A stretch of 64,000 bases of DNA, taken from contig FMBT01000375.1 of assembly GCA_900095095.1 (NCBI GenBank), positions 1-64,000 of the forward strand, in the 5' to 3' direction. A model generated the notes under the pieces. The model was not told where the DNA came from and searched no databases. It saw nothing but the letters and a program-made list of their open reading frames with translations. This document shows, one piece after another, positions 1 through 11,890 of the stretch. The translations under genes and the position numbers were made by a program. Each line of letters opens with the position of its first letter. Position 1 is the first letter of the stretch. This stretch comes from Fragilariopsis cylindrus CCMP1102 (Eukaryota > Bacillariophyta > Bacillariophyceae > Bacillariales > Bacillariaceae).

Positions 1-2519
1 TACACTAGCACACACACACACACAAAACACGCTCTGTCATAAGTCAAAGCAAGCAATCAAGCAGCCATTAATGTAATGTAACGTAATCGGCGGTGCACGT
101 ACGTGGGATGGGGATACCTACGTGCAAAAAGCAATATTTTTGAAGATAATTAACTTTGGGGGGATGAAAATGAAATATCAGTCAGTCAGTCACTCAGATT
201 TCTTTGGCAAGAAAGGAAGAATTTTATGCCATTCCAGCATTCACTACACTATAGCACTACTGTAATCTAATGAAAAAAAATATATGTTGAAGTAATTCAT
301 GAACGGTGTACAATAATATTTTTTGAAGTACGTATAGCGAGATATAACTATCTACTGGACATTTTCTTTTTCTTCTGGAAGATATGTATGTATGAACTGT
401 ACTGTACTGTAAATCAACTTGATTATTTGTTTGCTGCTTAGAGGTTTCCGTTTAATATTAGAGCTAATATTAACTTCGCGAGCGGGATAATATCACTTCG
501 CCTTGCTTCACTGCCTCGGTTCTATCAATCTTTCTGCTATGTGTATCATATGCGGGGGTCAAAATCACTTGTTTAGAGGAACTGTGCAACTAGTAGTAGA
601 GCTGCTACTGTAATACTAATGCAGTAGTTGTGACACATAAGGTACTTCAGTAGTCGGTATTGGTGGTTCTACTAGAGTTCCAATGGGGATGTTTACCACT
701 GTCCTTATAGAAAACACTTAGAATTCTTACATTTTGAAAGCTTTATTTGCTACTTCGGTCTTTTGTGTTTCATTAGGGGTTTTCGTTGACAACACGTGCC
801 ATCATAGCATACGAAGTTGCTCCTCTTCAAGAGCTACTAGCCCCTACCAGGATAAATTTTTATTTGTACTGGACTACTTTCTTAAAGATTAAATTAGGCA
901 AACCCGGGATTCTACCAATTTCAATGATTACTGAGTGAAAACAGAGTGGCCCCCTTACGGATTTGAGAATGTCTTTGATATTCTGATGTTTTTAACTAGG
1001 TATAATTTACCTATCTCATGCATAATCAACAACTAACTGCTTTTTATGCTAGACTCTGGTATTAGTACTACTTACTTGTTGTTATTCAAGATGTGTGCAT
1101 TCTGTGTACTCTTAGACTTACTTCCTCTCTGTTAGTACTATCACTATTTCTCTACTGACTTCCACTCTCTGTGCACATGTTGTTCATGATGTCAATATTC
1201 TGTCTGCTCTGGAAGTAGCTGACGTGGTCCAGTCCTAGGCAACTCGTGACTTGCCGAATCTTGACATTCTAGTAGCAGACCAAGGTGACATGCATGGATA
1301 TTGAGCAACATCAGTCACAACAATTAGCGACAATGTTCAAGGGAATCCATGATAGAAGCAATTGGCCGTGACATAACTGCCCTCCTTTCAGGATAAGAAC
1401 CAGAAGAATTCTAGATAGGTCACTTTGTTTCCCATGCCATATGGGATTCATTCATTTTCTATTTTTGTAGCTAGCCACTATGATATGACATAAAGTTGAC
1501 CATATATACCAAAGGGGATATAAACTTGGCAAGCTATGGGCAGGACCATGCTAATGTGGGTGCTAAAGGAGGAAAACCTGTTTTGGGGCCTAAATGACCC
1601 TTTTGGGGGCTTAGCACACCCTGACACCTTCTTAGTTGGACCTTGTATCCATAGGTAAAATTTTGAGATCCATATAATCTTTCAAGGTTATTAGGTCTGC
1701 ATTGATAGTGCATCACAGCCTTGATTACACTCGCACTTGGCACTTAGAGAAATTGTGTATTTTAATAGCAGTGGGTTTTGACCAGTGACAACACCCCAAA
1801 TATGTATGGTTACCTAAAGCAATGATATAATCCAGAACCTTTATGAATTAGGTTGATGCCTAGCTATTTTATTTGGGACTCAGCATACCTGGTATGGGCG
1901 CGGTAGCATCTCAAATATTTTTGCAACGTGTGCATTTTGGGCCATTTTATGTTTATTCTATTGTTCCCCGCCCCACTACACCACCAATATGGCAAATCTT
2001 CCAAGCATTGTTGTTGCATTTTGACCATGTGCATATATGGAAGGTATCTGGGTGTTCAAACCATGGTCCAATTGTTTTGTTGTTGTTGCAGCCTATTTCT
2101 GAATGGTACTTTTGGGCATGGAAATATGACATGTTGGCAAAAATGCAATGTTTGTGTTCTGGAGGCAAGAATAAGGTAAGTATGAGGGATCATGACCCTT
2201 AGTTCATCCCCTATGGGTATGGGATGGATGACTGGGTGGTATTTTGTTGCACCATGCTGGTTCTAGAACCTAAGGAGAAGTTATTCAACTTATTATTCAC
2301 CTCTTCATCTTATTATTCAAAGTTGTTTAGTATTCCAATAACCAAACTCCACTGGAGAATTCGTGGGATAAAAATGGTACCAATCAGAATTACTTTAGTC
2401 AAGTGATGATGAACCACCAAGGATGGTAGGAGGGAAACACATTTAATCTGTCTAGTACTGTTAAACCATTGTGTTTCATACCAACCTACACCTACCTGGA
2501 TCTCTTGTTCACCTAGTTA
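1..2519. other. Gene-free 5' region
   Basis: No reading frame here has coding character: the frames are short, lack domains and do not use the codons of the neighbouring genes. A short CA run opens the window. About 1500-2480 has the same AT-rich, GGGG/CCCC-spotted texture as the 25.3-26.0 kb region. It may be an eroded mobile element, but no transposase or terminal repeat is visible. Confidence 0.6.
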
Positions 2520-3440
2520 TTTTTGTGCCTTCCACAACAGCAAAACGAATTTTATTCCTCAACCACATGAACAAAAAAGATTTAGGAGGCAAACACAGTG
2601 TTCTAATACACTATGTGGATGTTTGTTTAACCAACTAAGCTGTAATTGTCCAATGGAACCCTTTCAAATGAGATATTTTGTTGTTCATTTTGATCAAAAA
2701 TCTTGTTATTTTTGTGTGCCTACCACATTAGCAAAACAAATTTTATTCCTCAACCACATGAACAAAAAAGATTTAGGAGGCAAACACAGTGTTCTAATAC
2801 ACTATGTGGATGTTTGTTTAACCAACTAAGCTGTAATTGTCCAATGGAACCCTTTCAAATGAGATATTTTGTTGTTCATTTTGATCAAAAATCTTGTTAT
2901 TTTTGTGTGCCTACCACATTAGCAAAACAAATTTTATTCCTCAACCACATGAACAGAAAAGTTTTAGGAGGCAAACACAGTGTTCTAATATACTATGTGG
3001 ATATTTGTGCACCTGACTCATCTGGTGTTGTCCTCTGCAACCCTTTCAAATGAGATAGTTTGTGGTTCATTTTTGATCAAAAATCTTGTTGTTTGTGTGC
3101 CTACCACATTAACAAAACAAATTATTCTGTAACCACATGGACAAAAAAGTTGAAGGAGGCAAACACAATTATCTAGTACACTATGTCAATTTTTCTGCTC
3201 CTGACTCATCTGGTGTTGTCCTCTACAACACTTTCAAATGAGATATTTTGTGGCTCATCTCTGATTGAAAATCTTGTTGTTTGTGTGTGCCTTCCACAAC
3301 AGCAAAATGAATTTTATTTGGCAACCACATGGACAAAAAAGTTGTAGGAGGCAAACACAATTATCTAGTAAACTCTATGGATGCTAGTGCACCCAACCCA
3401 TCTGGCCTTGTCCGTTGCAACACTTTCAAATGAGATATTT
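2520..3440 (+). repeat. Tandem array with a 191-bp unit, about five copies
   Basis: The segment containing 'caaccacatg' and 'ggaggcaaacacagtg' recurs with a 191-nt period. The block 'tgtaattgtc' starts at 2641 and again at 2832, and 'ttttattcc' at 2741 and 2932. The first three copies are nearly identical. The two downstream copies (from about 3110 and 3300) are clearly diverged, so the array grew recently at its 5' side. A diverged copy lies in reverse orientation at about 26030-26420. Confidence 0.9.
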
Positions 3441-3479
3441 TGTTTTGTATGTACACATACATTTTAAATTAAATCCCTT

Positions 3480-3700
3480 AAATGATGTGTTCTGTGCGTG
3501 CGTGAGCCTACATTGTGAGATACCAGTGGGCTTACAAGACTAAGGAATATAACAGTTCTTCATCCAGTAGGTCAATCCAAAAAAATGACTTTTTAGGTGT
3601 ATATACTTGATGCTAAAATTGTTATTATATATATATACTACACTAACAAATACTAGTAAAATGCTGACATGATTTAGCTTTTATACTGAGAATTCATTTC
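3480..3700 (+). repeat. End segment of a dispersed repeat (copy 1)
   Basis: This AT-rich stretch contains 'gagcctacattgtgagatac', 'cttacaagactaaggaatat' and 'atgactttttaggtgtatat'. The same string of words occurs in reverse complement at about 25090-25330. In this copy it directly follows the 191-bp tandem array. It is probably the 3' end of a non-autonomous element. No coding capacity is visible and the class is unknown. Confidence 0.8.
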
Positions 3701-4226
3701 TCACGAAAACCCCCAAATAGAAAAGTTAAAATAAATGTTTGTTGCCTGTAGGTTAGGTACTGTCATGTCCGACGCCCGTCATGTCATCATTCATTTTTTC
3801 ATCATGCATGCTGAAATGAAAGAGCGTGACTGACGATCAATCCATCCATCGTATCTTTACGCAGTAAAAGTACTAGCGTACAGTGACAAAAAATTAAATA
3901 AATCACAATTTTTTTTTTTGTGCGAGGTAACTTACCAGCCAGTGTATTTAGACACGTCCTCCAACTGAAATGCATTGTTGATTGATTGCCAACTGACTGA
4001 CTACCAACAGTACATATGATACTAGTGCTGTACAGTAATTGAGGTAATAACTATCAAATTCTTGAACATCAAAACAAAACAGAAAAACCAAACAATAGAG
4101 TACTAACGTTAGTACCTACTGTCGTGGCGCAATATCACATCCACCCACCCACCCCACCCTAAACAAACAAAACAAAACAACGTTAACACCTGGAGAGATG
4201 AAACTATAACTATCTATCTATCTATC

Positions 4227-7200
4227 ATGTCATCATCATTTGCATCATCATCGAAAGAAGACGGCAACAATAACACCGAAAAAAGCGGAGATGCTAGTAG
4301 TAGCAGTAGTAGCGGGAAGACGACTCCTACTCCTCCTCCTCCTCCAGTCAATGTTAAAAAGAAGGGAGACGACATCACCGATACTGCTACTGCTACAGCT
4401 ACAGCTACTACTGCCAACTGCAACAACAACAAAAACACACACAACAAAAACAAAAACACACACAAAGAAGATGATAGCAACAAAGATAATAATAATGATT
4501 CTGATTCTGATCCTAATTGCGAGATAGTAGAATGCGAAGAAGAAGTTGAATGTATTAAAATTAAAGGACCACAAACATACTATGATTTATTATCATCATC
4601 TGACGATGACAATGACAATGACAATGATGATAAAAAACAATGCAAAGGTGAAAAAGCAGCAGCGGCACATCAGTATCAGTCACTAACAGCAGCAGCAGCA
4701 GCAGCAGTAGATGCTATACCTGCAGCTATATCGTCGTCGTCTGTATCTGTATCTGCAGATGCTATATCTAAATCTGATAATACTGCATCTGATAATACTG
4801 CTGATGCTTCCAATGATAGTTCACCACCAAAATCAGCTGCTGCTGCTGCTGCTACTGCTACTGCTACTGCTACTGCTGCTGCTACTGCTGCTAATACAAT
4901 GAAATCAACAATGAAATCAACAATGAAACCAACAATGAAATCAACAATGAAACCAGAAGCAGCGATGCTTTTGCCATCATCATCATCATCTTCTTCTTCT
5001 TCTCCTCCTGTTGAACGAAGAGAAGGACGGCAACAACAACAACAAGAAGAAACTACTACTACTAATAGTAATAGTAATATCAACAATAAATCATCCTCAT
5101 CCTCATCCTCATCGTCTGCGCAGAAGAACAAGGAAATATCATCAACCACCACCACCATCACCGAAAATGCTGATGCTGATGCTGATGCTGATGCTGATGC
5201 TGATGCTGATGTTATTATTGTTGACAGTAGTAGTAGTAATAGTAGTAGTAGTAGCGACAATGGTAGTGATAATGATATCGAATTTATTGGAACTAAAATG
5301 ACATATAAAGGACCATCGATCATACGACGTAAACAATTTGAACAGGCACAACTACAAAAAGAACAACAAAAACAAAAACAACAACCAAAACCAAATCTTA
5401 AATTAACAAAAGCCACATTAGCTACAACTACAGCCGCTAGAATAGCTACAGCAGCAGTAGCAACAGCAGTAGCAACAGCAGCAGCAGCAACTTCCACTTC
5501 CACTACTACGGATTTTCTTCCTACAACAACAACAGCAACAACAGCATCTAAGTCTCTTCAAAAATCAAGAAAACAAAATAATGCTGTTGCGGGGAATAAC
5601 AACAAGAACAACAACAACAACAACATCGACATGAAGAAGAAAAAAAGGATGATACCGATAGTCCAGCGGTGAAAGTAATAACGACGACCAAGGAGATGCG
5701 ATCGCCAACGTTCGAATCATCGTCATCATCAGTATCATCATCAGTATCATCATCCCTATCATTTCAACAAAGAAAACGAATAGTAGATTATGCTCCTACC
5801 AGTACTGATACAAATACAAATACAAATATTTTAACATCGCCGCCGCGTTCTTCAAATTTAAAGAAACCACCACCATCGTCGTTATTGCAATTATCCTCAT
5901 CGTCATCATCATCTTTTCAAAAAAGGCAGAGACGACGACAACGACGACGAGATACACAATCGAATGGTACTACTAGTACTACTGTTATTGCACCTGTGAA
6001 GGATAATACTACTAATACTAATGCTTCTACTGCTACTAGTTTCAACGGGGCAGAAACTAATAGTAACACACCATCATCGTTGCCTTCTTCATTGACACAA
6101 GAAAAAGAAGAACGTATTCGTCGTAGATCCTGGTTTCTTCAAAAATATAATAATAATAGTGTTAGGATTAGTACTAACAATGAACAACAACTCCACAACA
6201 ATCATCATCGTCACGATAACGCTGGAAAACCATCTCCGTCTCGGCATCGCCTCCAATCGCCATCCTCGTCATCCTCGTCGTCGAGATCTCTACAATCTTC
6301 GCCACCCATATCAACAAAATACCACAACGATGACGATGATGATATTCGAAAAGCTAGTCCAAAAAAGACAACAGCCAAGAAAATTACTGTATCATCCTCA
6401 TTCGATGCCGATGGCAGTGACGACGATGTTGAAATATTAGAAGGGCTCTCCTCTGCTACTGCTACCACCGGGTCTTGTATTTCCAAAAGAACCGTGAACC
6501 GTGATAGCAAGAATGATGGCAAAAACAAGGTGTCATCTCCTTTATCGCATTCAACATCCAACAGATACTGGTACCGAACGCAATTCGTCAACATCGAAAA
6601 AAGGAGCGGATTGTGAAAGACAGCAACAGAATGACAAAAAACTGCGGTTGGTTTCTACCAGTTCTTCTTGTACTTCTTCTCCGATTTCGCAAATGGAGGT
6701 TACAAAAGATCATCATCATCACCGTATCAGAATGGAGTCGATAGCGACGATAGTGACGATGATGTTGAAATAGTGGGCAATCCTCCGCAGCACACACAGG
6801 TGAATTGGTATCCGGGGATCCTACAAAATAACGATACCGACGGCAGCAGCAGCAGCAGCAGCGACTTCTCACCAATCCCCGAATGTAGCATCTGAAGAAG
6901 CGACAGAAAAAGTAACAGCACCAGCGGACATGATGTGCACGGTAATCGAGATTCTAGATGACGACGACGAGGATGGGTCTACTGCATCATATTCTAATGT
7001 TGAAAACCACAATAGGGTTTCGCAGCGACGATCAAGACAGGTAAGCGAGACGCTAACCTCGGATCGGAAACGACATAAAGGAATACCCTTGAACAGAAAG
7101 AAAGATCAGAACTACCGGGTACTTCATCATCCGCCGACACAAATGATATCATCAATTTAGTCGATGACGATAAGAAAACTAATGGGAATGGGAAGAACAG

Positions 7201-10200
7201 AGCGACTTATTTGAACCGGTTGGATCTATCATCTTCTGAGGAGGAGTCTGATTCATTTGTTTTGATGGATCAGAAGAAGCAACCACGTGTACTACAGCGT
7301 AAGGAGCCACCGCCATTGGACAATCTGAAAGAATATCAGGATAGGATTCTGAAGATATCGCAGAGATTGCAAGCCGAGAAGGAGAAAGTGAAAAAACAAA
7401 TGATGGAAAATGCGTTGAAGCTACAAAAGGCAAGCAACCGAAAATTAATGTCCAACGCTCCGACCTATTCATCAAGATTAACAAATAAGTCAACAGTGTT
7501 GACTTATATTGACGAGAATAATGCGATCAGTAGTGAGGGGCACACGACGCTAGTGAATTCTTCCAGTAAGTAACTGCGACAAATAATCACGTTAGGGAAT
7601 TCTTTAAAATAATGACCGGCTAATATAATCCCACTCACCCTTTCTATTTCCCCCCATTTTTTCTTCAATATTTCCCAGTGACTGTGGTTCCGACTGAAGA
7701 GAAGGAAGAGGAAGAAAATAAGACGAGAGTGCTGAGGAAGAAGGCAAAAGTGCTAAAATTGAAGCCGTTCCGATACAAGGATTTACAGGAGAAATTTGCT
7801 GACATTTTAGACGAGCTGCCAACTGTTGAGCGCTTTCATCCCGATGTTCACACGTATGTTAGCTCTATCTTACATACACCACCAAACGGACAGAAAGAAG
7901 TTAATATCGATGTTCCACCGAAATACATCTTAGTTTCTGATGGTATAGAAGATCCAGAACCAAGTGCCGAGTCGATCAGCAAAGAAAAGAATAGTTACGA
8001 ATCAGTCATGGGAAGTTACCGTAACTTTTGCTCACAATGTAAAACATTTAACTGCACATTTCGTGAGTAATATATTTGTGTTCCTGCGATATAGTGTATA
8101 TTTGTTTCGCTCTTTCATTCATTAGTAGACTAATTGATAATTATCTCTCACATCTCGATCAATGTAATCGCACAAAAAGACATGACCCGATACCCAGACG
8201 CAGCTACTCAAGCTGCTATCGCTATTAAATACGATAAACTGTTCAAAAGCCGACAGGCACGAAATCAACAAAATATCGATCCCGATGACCCACTTTCTTC
8301 CTTAGACATATCCCGTGGCAGATTGATTATTTTAAAGGAGAAAGTGTTTACTGACAATTCCTTGAAGTTGGTAATATTTGAACGAAATAAGCGCAATGTT
8401 AGCAGCAAAGGCGACAAAAAGACTTATATTTATTTGCGAGGTAATATTACATGCCCATTTTGCAAATTCAATTGTATAGACGAAGAAAAGCTCTCAAAAC
8501 ATCTATCGCGTTTTCACCAGGATTCTTATTTGTGCAAGAATGTAAACAAAACAATGACTGTAACTGCTAGAACTGAATCTCGTGACATCGACAGCGATGT
8601 TGATAGCGATAACACATCGCTATCGCTAAGAAATTTGAGTACGAAGAAAAGCTCCTGGACTGAAGAGGAAGATAAGATTCTCTCTGAAAATCAACAAATT
8701 TTCGGCAACAAATGGACAAAAATTCAAAAACTACTTCCTGGACGTTCAACAAGCGAAACTGCGAATCGATACCACAGTCAGAAAACACTTCAATCGCGAC
8801 AATTGGAACGCGACGGCGCCAGTGAAGAATTTGAGATGCAAGGTTTCATACCAAAACGATCGTACTACCATTCCCGCAACCTGGTTCCTTACGGTAACAA
8901 AGAAGATTTTGAGCGTGATTCTGATGATGAAGTGAGTTAGCTAGCCGCTTGTTGTTCTTGTATTATACCATTGGCTTCAATGATGCAATATGGAGTTTGT
9001 CTTACATTTGTTTCTGTTTTCAATTTAATTATTACAATCATAGTCGGATTACTCGTGGTATCAGGAATATCGTGACGAACTCATTTATGGTAAGTTCCAC
9101 ACCTCATTATCTAAAATAATAGGACTATATTAAATCTATACACGAAAATCATAACGTCTGTCGTGGTCTTAATTCACTCTTTTCTCTATCGCTTTCAGAT
9201 TTTACCGATATGACCCTCTGTGAGAAACGTATGCAATCAATGTGGAATCGATTCTTAGGTTATTCACCGACTGTCATTATCGACAAAATTGTACCAAAAA
9301 TATGCTTCAATTTTATTGAAAAACACAAGAGAGAGCTAAAAGAATTAAAATTAGAATGGGAAGTATACAAAATGCTGATAGTATTTTGGGAAAGACGAAT
9401 GCTGCGCGTCGTTCACGTAGAAAAGCTCCTATATGTGTTCCACTATAAGACAACAAAAATTGATGAACATGATCAGCAGTTTCCTCTTACAAATGATCAA
9501 AAAGTTGTAGTCAGTCGTCTGTTTGTTATGTTCGAAACTTTGTACAGTCACGATCAAGATGTTATCTCGGGAGTAGGCGACGCCTTGAGAAGAAATGATC
9601 TAAATGTAAATGATTTTATGCGTACACCAGTGATAAGAAAATTTAAACGGCCGAAATCTGCCGGTGCGAAAAGAAATAGACTAACTGGGAACAAACTCAA
9701 GGATTTCTACTACCCATGCCATCACAAAGGTGCATGCAGCAAAAAAAATGAGTGTACTTGCATAGAAAATGATCATTTATGCACAAAGCACTGGTAAGAC
9801 TATTGTTACTATTTGGCTTTTATCTGTTTCTCCAATATGTAACGTCATCCAATTTCTTCTTGCCGAGATACAAAAATATTCTTTCCTCAATTGTTCTCTC
9901 TCTTCTATTTCAAGCATATATGGAGAATTCGGGGTCAATTTTTTTAAAGGATGTAGTTGCATAACAAATTGTAGAACCTCTACCTGTCCCTGTAGAGGTA
10001 AGTACTGCATGTGCGCTCGTGTGTGTGCTTTTGTCTTGTTTCTTTTCTTACGTCACGTTCGTTCATTTTGAAACTTGGTTTTTCGATTGATTCAGGCAAC
10101 AATCGCGAATGCGATCCGGATGTATGCAAATGCAGCGCAGGCTGCAATGATGAGGGATGTGCTAATATGGATGCTGCGATGGGGCGACGGGTGCCGTTAT

Positions 10201-10938
10201 TGGTTGGTAAATCAAGCATTGAGGGGGCTGGACTGGGAGTTTTTACGAAAAATGCGCTTAAGAAAGGGGATTATATTGACGAGTATATTGGAGAGCTTCT
10301 TGAATTTACAACGATTGACACCGCTTATTATTTCGACGTAACAAAGGACTACGTAATTGGTACGTCCGAATGATACTATAATTTATTTTGTTGATACACA
10401 GATCAACTTCAATATCTTTTTTTCTCACCACTTTCTTTATCAATATTTTATCATGGTTCCTCTACCAAAAAAAAAACAGACGCGACGAAGCAAGGGAACA
10501 AAACACGGTATTTAAATCACAGTACAAGACCAAATGTTACAGCAAGAACACATTTTGTGAATGGTGAATATAGAATTAAATTTTATTCCAAACATAATAT
10601 CCCAGCTCAATCAGAGGTAAGATAGAAATATTACATTCAGTAATGATTCTGTTTATATATCTTGCCCTACCTAGCCTGTTAAGTAATCTGGTTCTGGTTA
10701 TTGACGGGGTACTATTGTGCCTTACTTATTACCTTTTTTGATGCAACTAACAGTGTTTTCTTTTTATATTATGTCCTTTTTTATAATATGTCCCTTTACG
10801 TCATATTTCTTATTGTTTACATCAAAAAAGTTATGTTACTCTTATGGTAAAAAATATAACGACATGTGGCGCTCAAAGGGTCTTGATCATTTGTGCCAAG
10901 ACAGTGATGATGATGAAATGGAGGCAACTGACATATGA
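4227..10938 (+). CDS. Enhancer of zeste (PRC2 histone H3K27 methyltransferase)
   Basis: Catalytic subunit of Polycomb repressive complex 2, acting on chromatin. Exons seen in the conserved part are ...-7565, 7679-8062, 8180-8931, 9044-9089, 9199-9793, 9915-9997, 10096-10359, 10480-10616 and 10831-10938, with GT-AG introns of 98-214 nt. These joins keep one frame, giving 789 residues from the Met formed at the 7565/7679 junction. Domains in order are an MCSS-like zinc motif ('NFCSQCKTFNCTFH', completed across the splice at 8062/8180), a C2H2 finger (8449-8535), a SANT domain ('WTEEEDKIL', about 8650-8780), a CXC Cys cluster ('FYYPCHHKGACSKKNECTC' to 'CSCITNCRTSTCPCRG') and a SET domain ('GAGLGVFTK', 'DATKQGNKTRYLNHS', 'ELCYSYGKK'). 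The part before about 7200 is Ser/Asn/Asp-rich. It stays open only by switching between two frames about five times, so its join to the core is inferred. It could be a separate upstream gene. The SET/CXC identity is firm. Confidence 0.85.
4500..7180 (+). other. Low-complexity acidic N-terminal region with SUMO-interaction-like motifs
   Basis: Translation of the open frames gives repeated hydrophobic tetrads next to acidic or Ser runs: 'CEIVECEEE' (about 4518), 'DVIIVDSSSS' (5208-5237), 'NDIEFIG' (about 5272), 'DDVEILEG' (about 6424), 'DDVEIVGN' (about 6757), 'VIEILDDDDEDG' (about 6942) and 'DIINLVDDD' (about 7144). This matches the general SIM pattern, a V/I-rich core flanked by acidic or Ser residues. 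The spacer is Ala, Ser, Asn, Gln and Asp homopolymer. The motifs fall in alternating frames, so an indel-free sequence is needed to show one protein carries them all. Confidence 0.5.
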
Positions 10939-11890
10939 AATAATCATATATTACTGACCATACTACATACATTCCGAATCATCTATATTGATATTGTACG
11001 TCGAAATGTTATATTGCTATCTAGCTTTACTGAATTCCTACTACTGCAGAAGATACAAATTTAATAAACGCTAAATGTTAATTCTGTACAATTGCAAGCT
11101 AGCTAGAATACCAATCCTCTACCAGCTAGTTTTCAAAGATCAAGGAGACGATTCATTCGTTTAAGTTGATGATTGAATAATATTGTTTTTCTCAACCTGA
11201 TGTATATCTTCTTAAGGCGATCGGAACATGAACAATGTACGATTGATTGATTCTCCTCGAAACAAACAAGTACCACGCATGCAACATCGCAAAACTTGTT
11301 AAGTCAACAATGATCAGTAACGACTTTGACGATCATGCAAATCGTTATCCTCCACACTTGTTTAGACTACTAGATATTTTTTTTGGTGTACGCTTTATTG
11401 CTTCGTTTTGAATCATATCATTATATCGCGACATAACATTCATGAGCTGAAGAAAATCAATCATTCAGCTCACGAATCAAATATTTGAGCTGATTGATTG
11501 ATCTTCATTCATTGTTTTGACTCACTTTAAAAATGAATGCGCGCACGCTGAAGGATGCGAATTTTCGTTGATTTTCGTTTTTTTTCTTCAAATCCACATG
11601 TCAGCTTCTTTGAGCGCGATCTTTTCTAGAGATCAAAAAATGCTTCATTCGATTCTTCATTCGATTCTTCATTCGATTCTTCATTCGATATTCATTCAGA
11701 GATTCTCATTTCAATGTACAACTAAAACTTATACATATCTGCAACTCTGTTAACCTAAACCAAAAGACGACGAACGACGACGACGACGACAAACGAACGA
11801 AAGACGACGAACAACGACAGTAATTTAATTCGACGAAGAAAGAAAAAAAAAAGAGAAAAAAAAAAAAGAAAGAAAGGAAAGGAATGAAAG
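10939..11890. other. Intergenic region between E(z) and the GH3 gene
   Basis: No coding frame is supported. At 11642-11693 a 12-nt unit containing 'cattcgattctt' is repeated about four times. An AG-rich leader (about 11770-11890) with poly-A and 'cgacgacgac' runs precedes the ATG of the downstream GH3 gene and is probably its 5' UTR. Confidence 0.5.

Noticed and set aside
1500-2480. Possible retroelement remnant
   Set aside because: No reverse transcriptase, integrase, capsid or long terminal repeat could be recognised, so no class is assigned.
2703-3053. Open frame of 116 codons with Cys/His-rich translation
   Set aside because: It lies fully inside the 191-bp tandem repeat, and its apparent motifs are repeat periodicity. 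No start context or domain.
4214-5503. Minus-strand frames opposite the E(z) 5' region
   Set aside because: Val/Ala/Ser/Leu homopolymers mirror the trinucleotide repeats of the plus strand. No domain.
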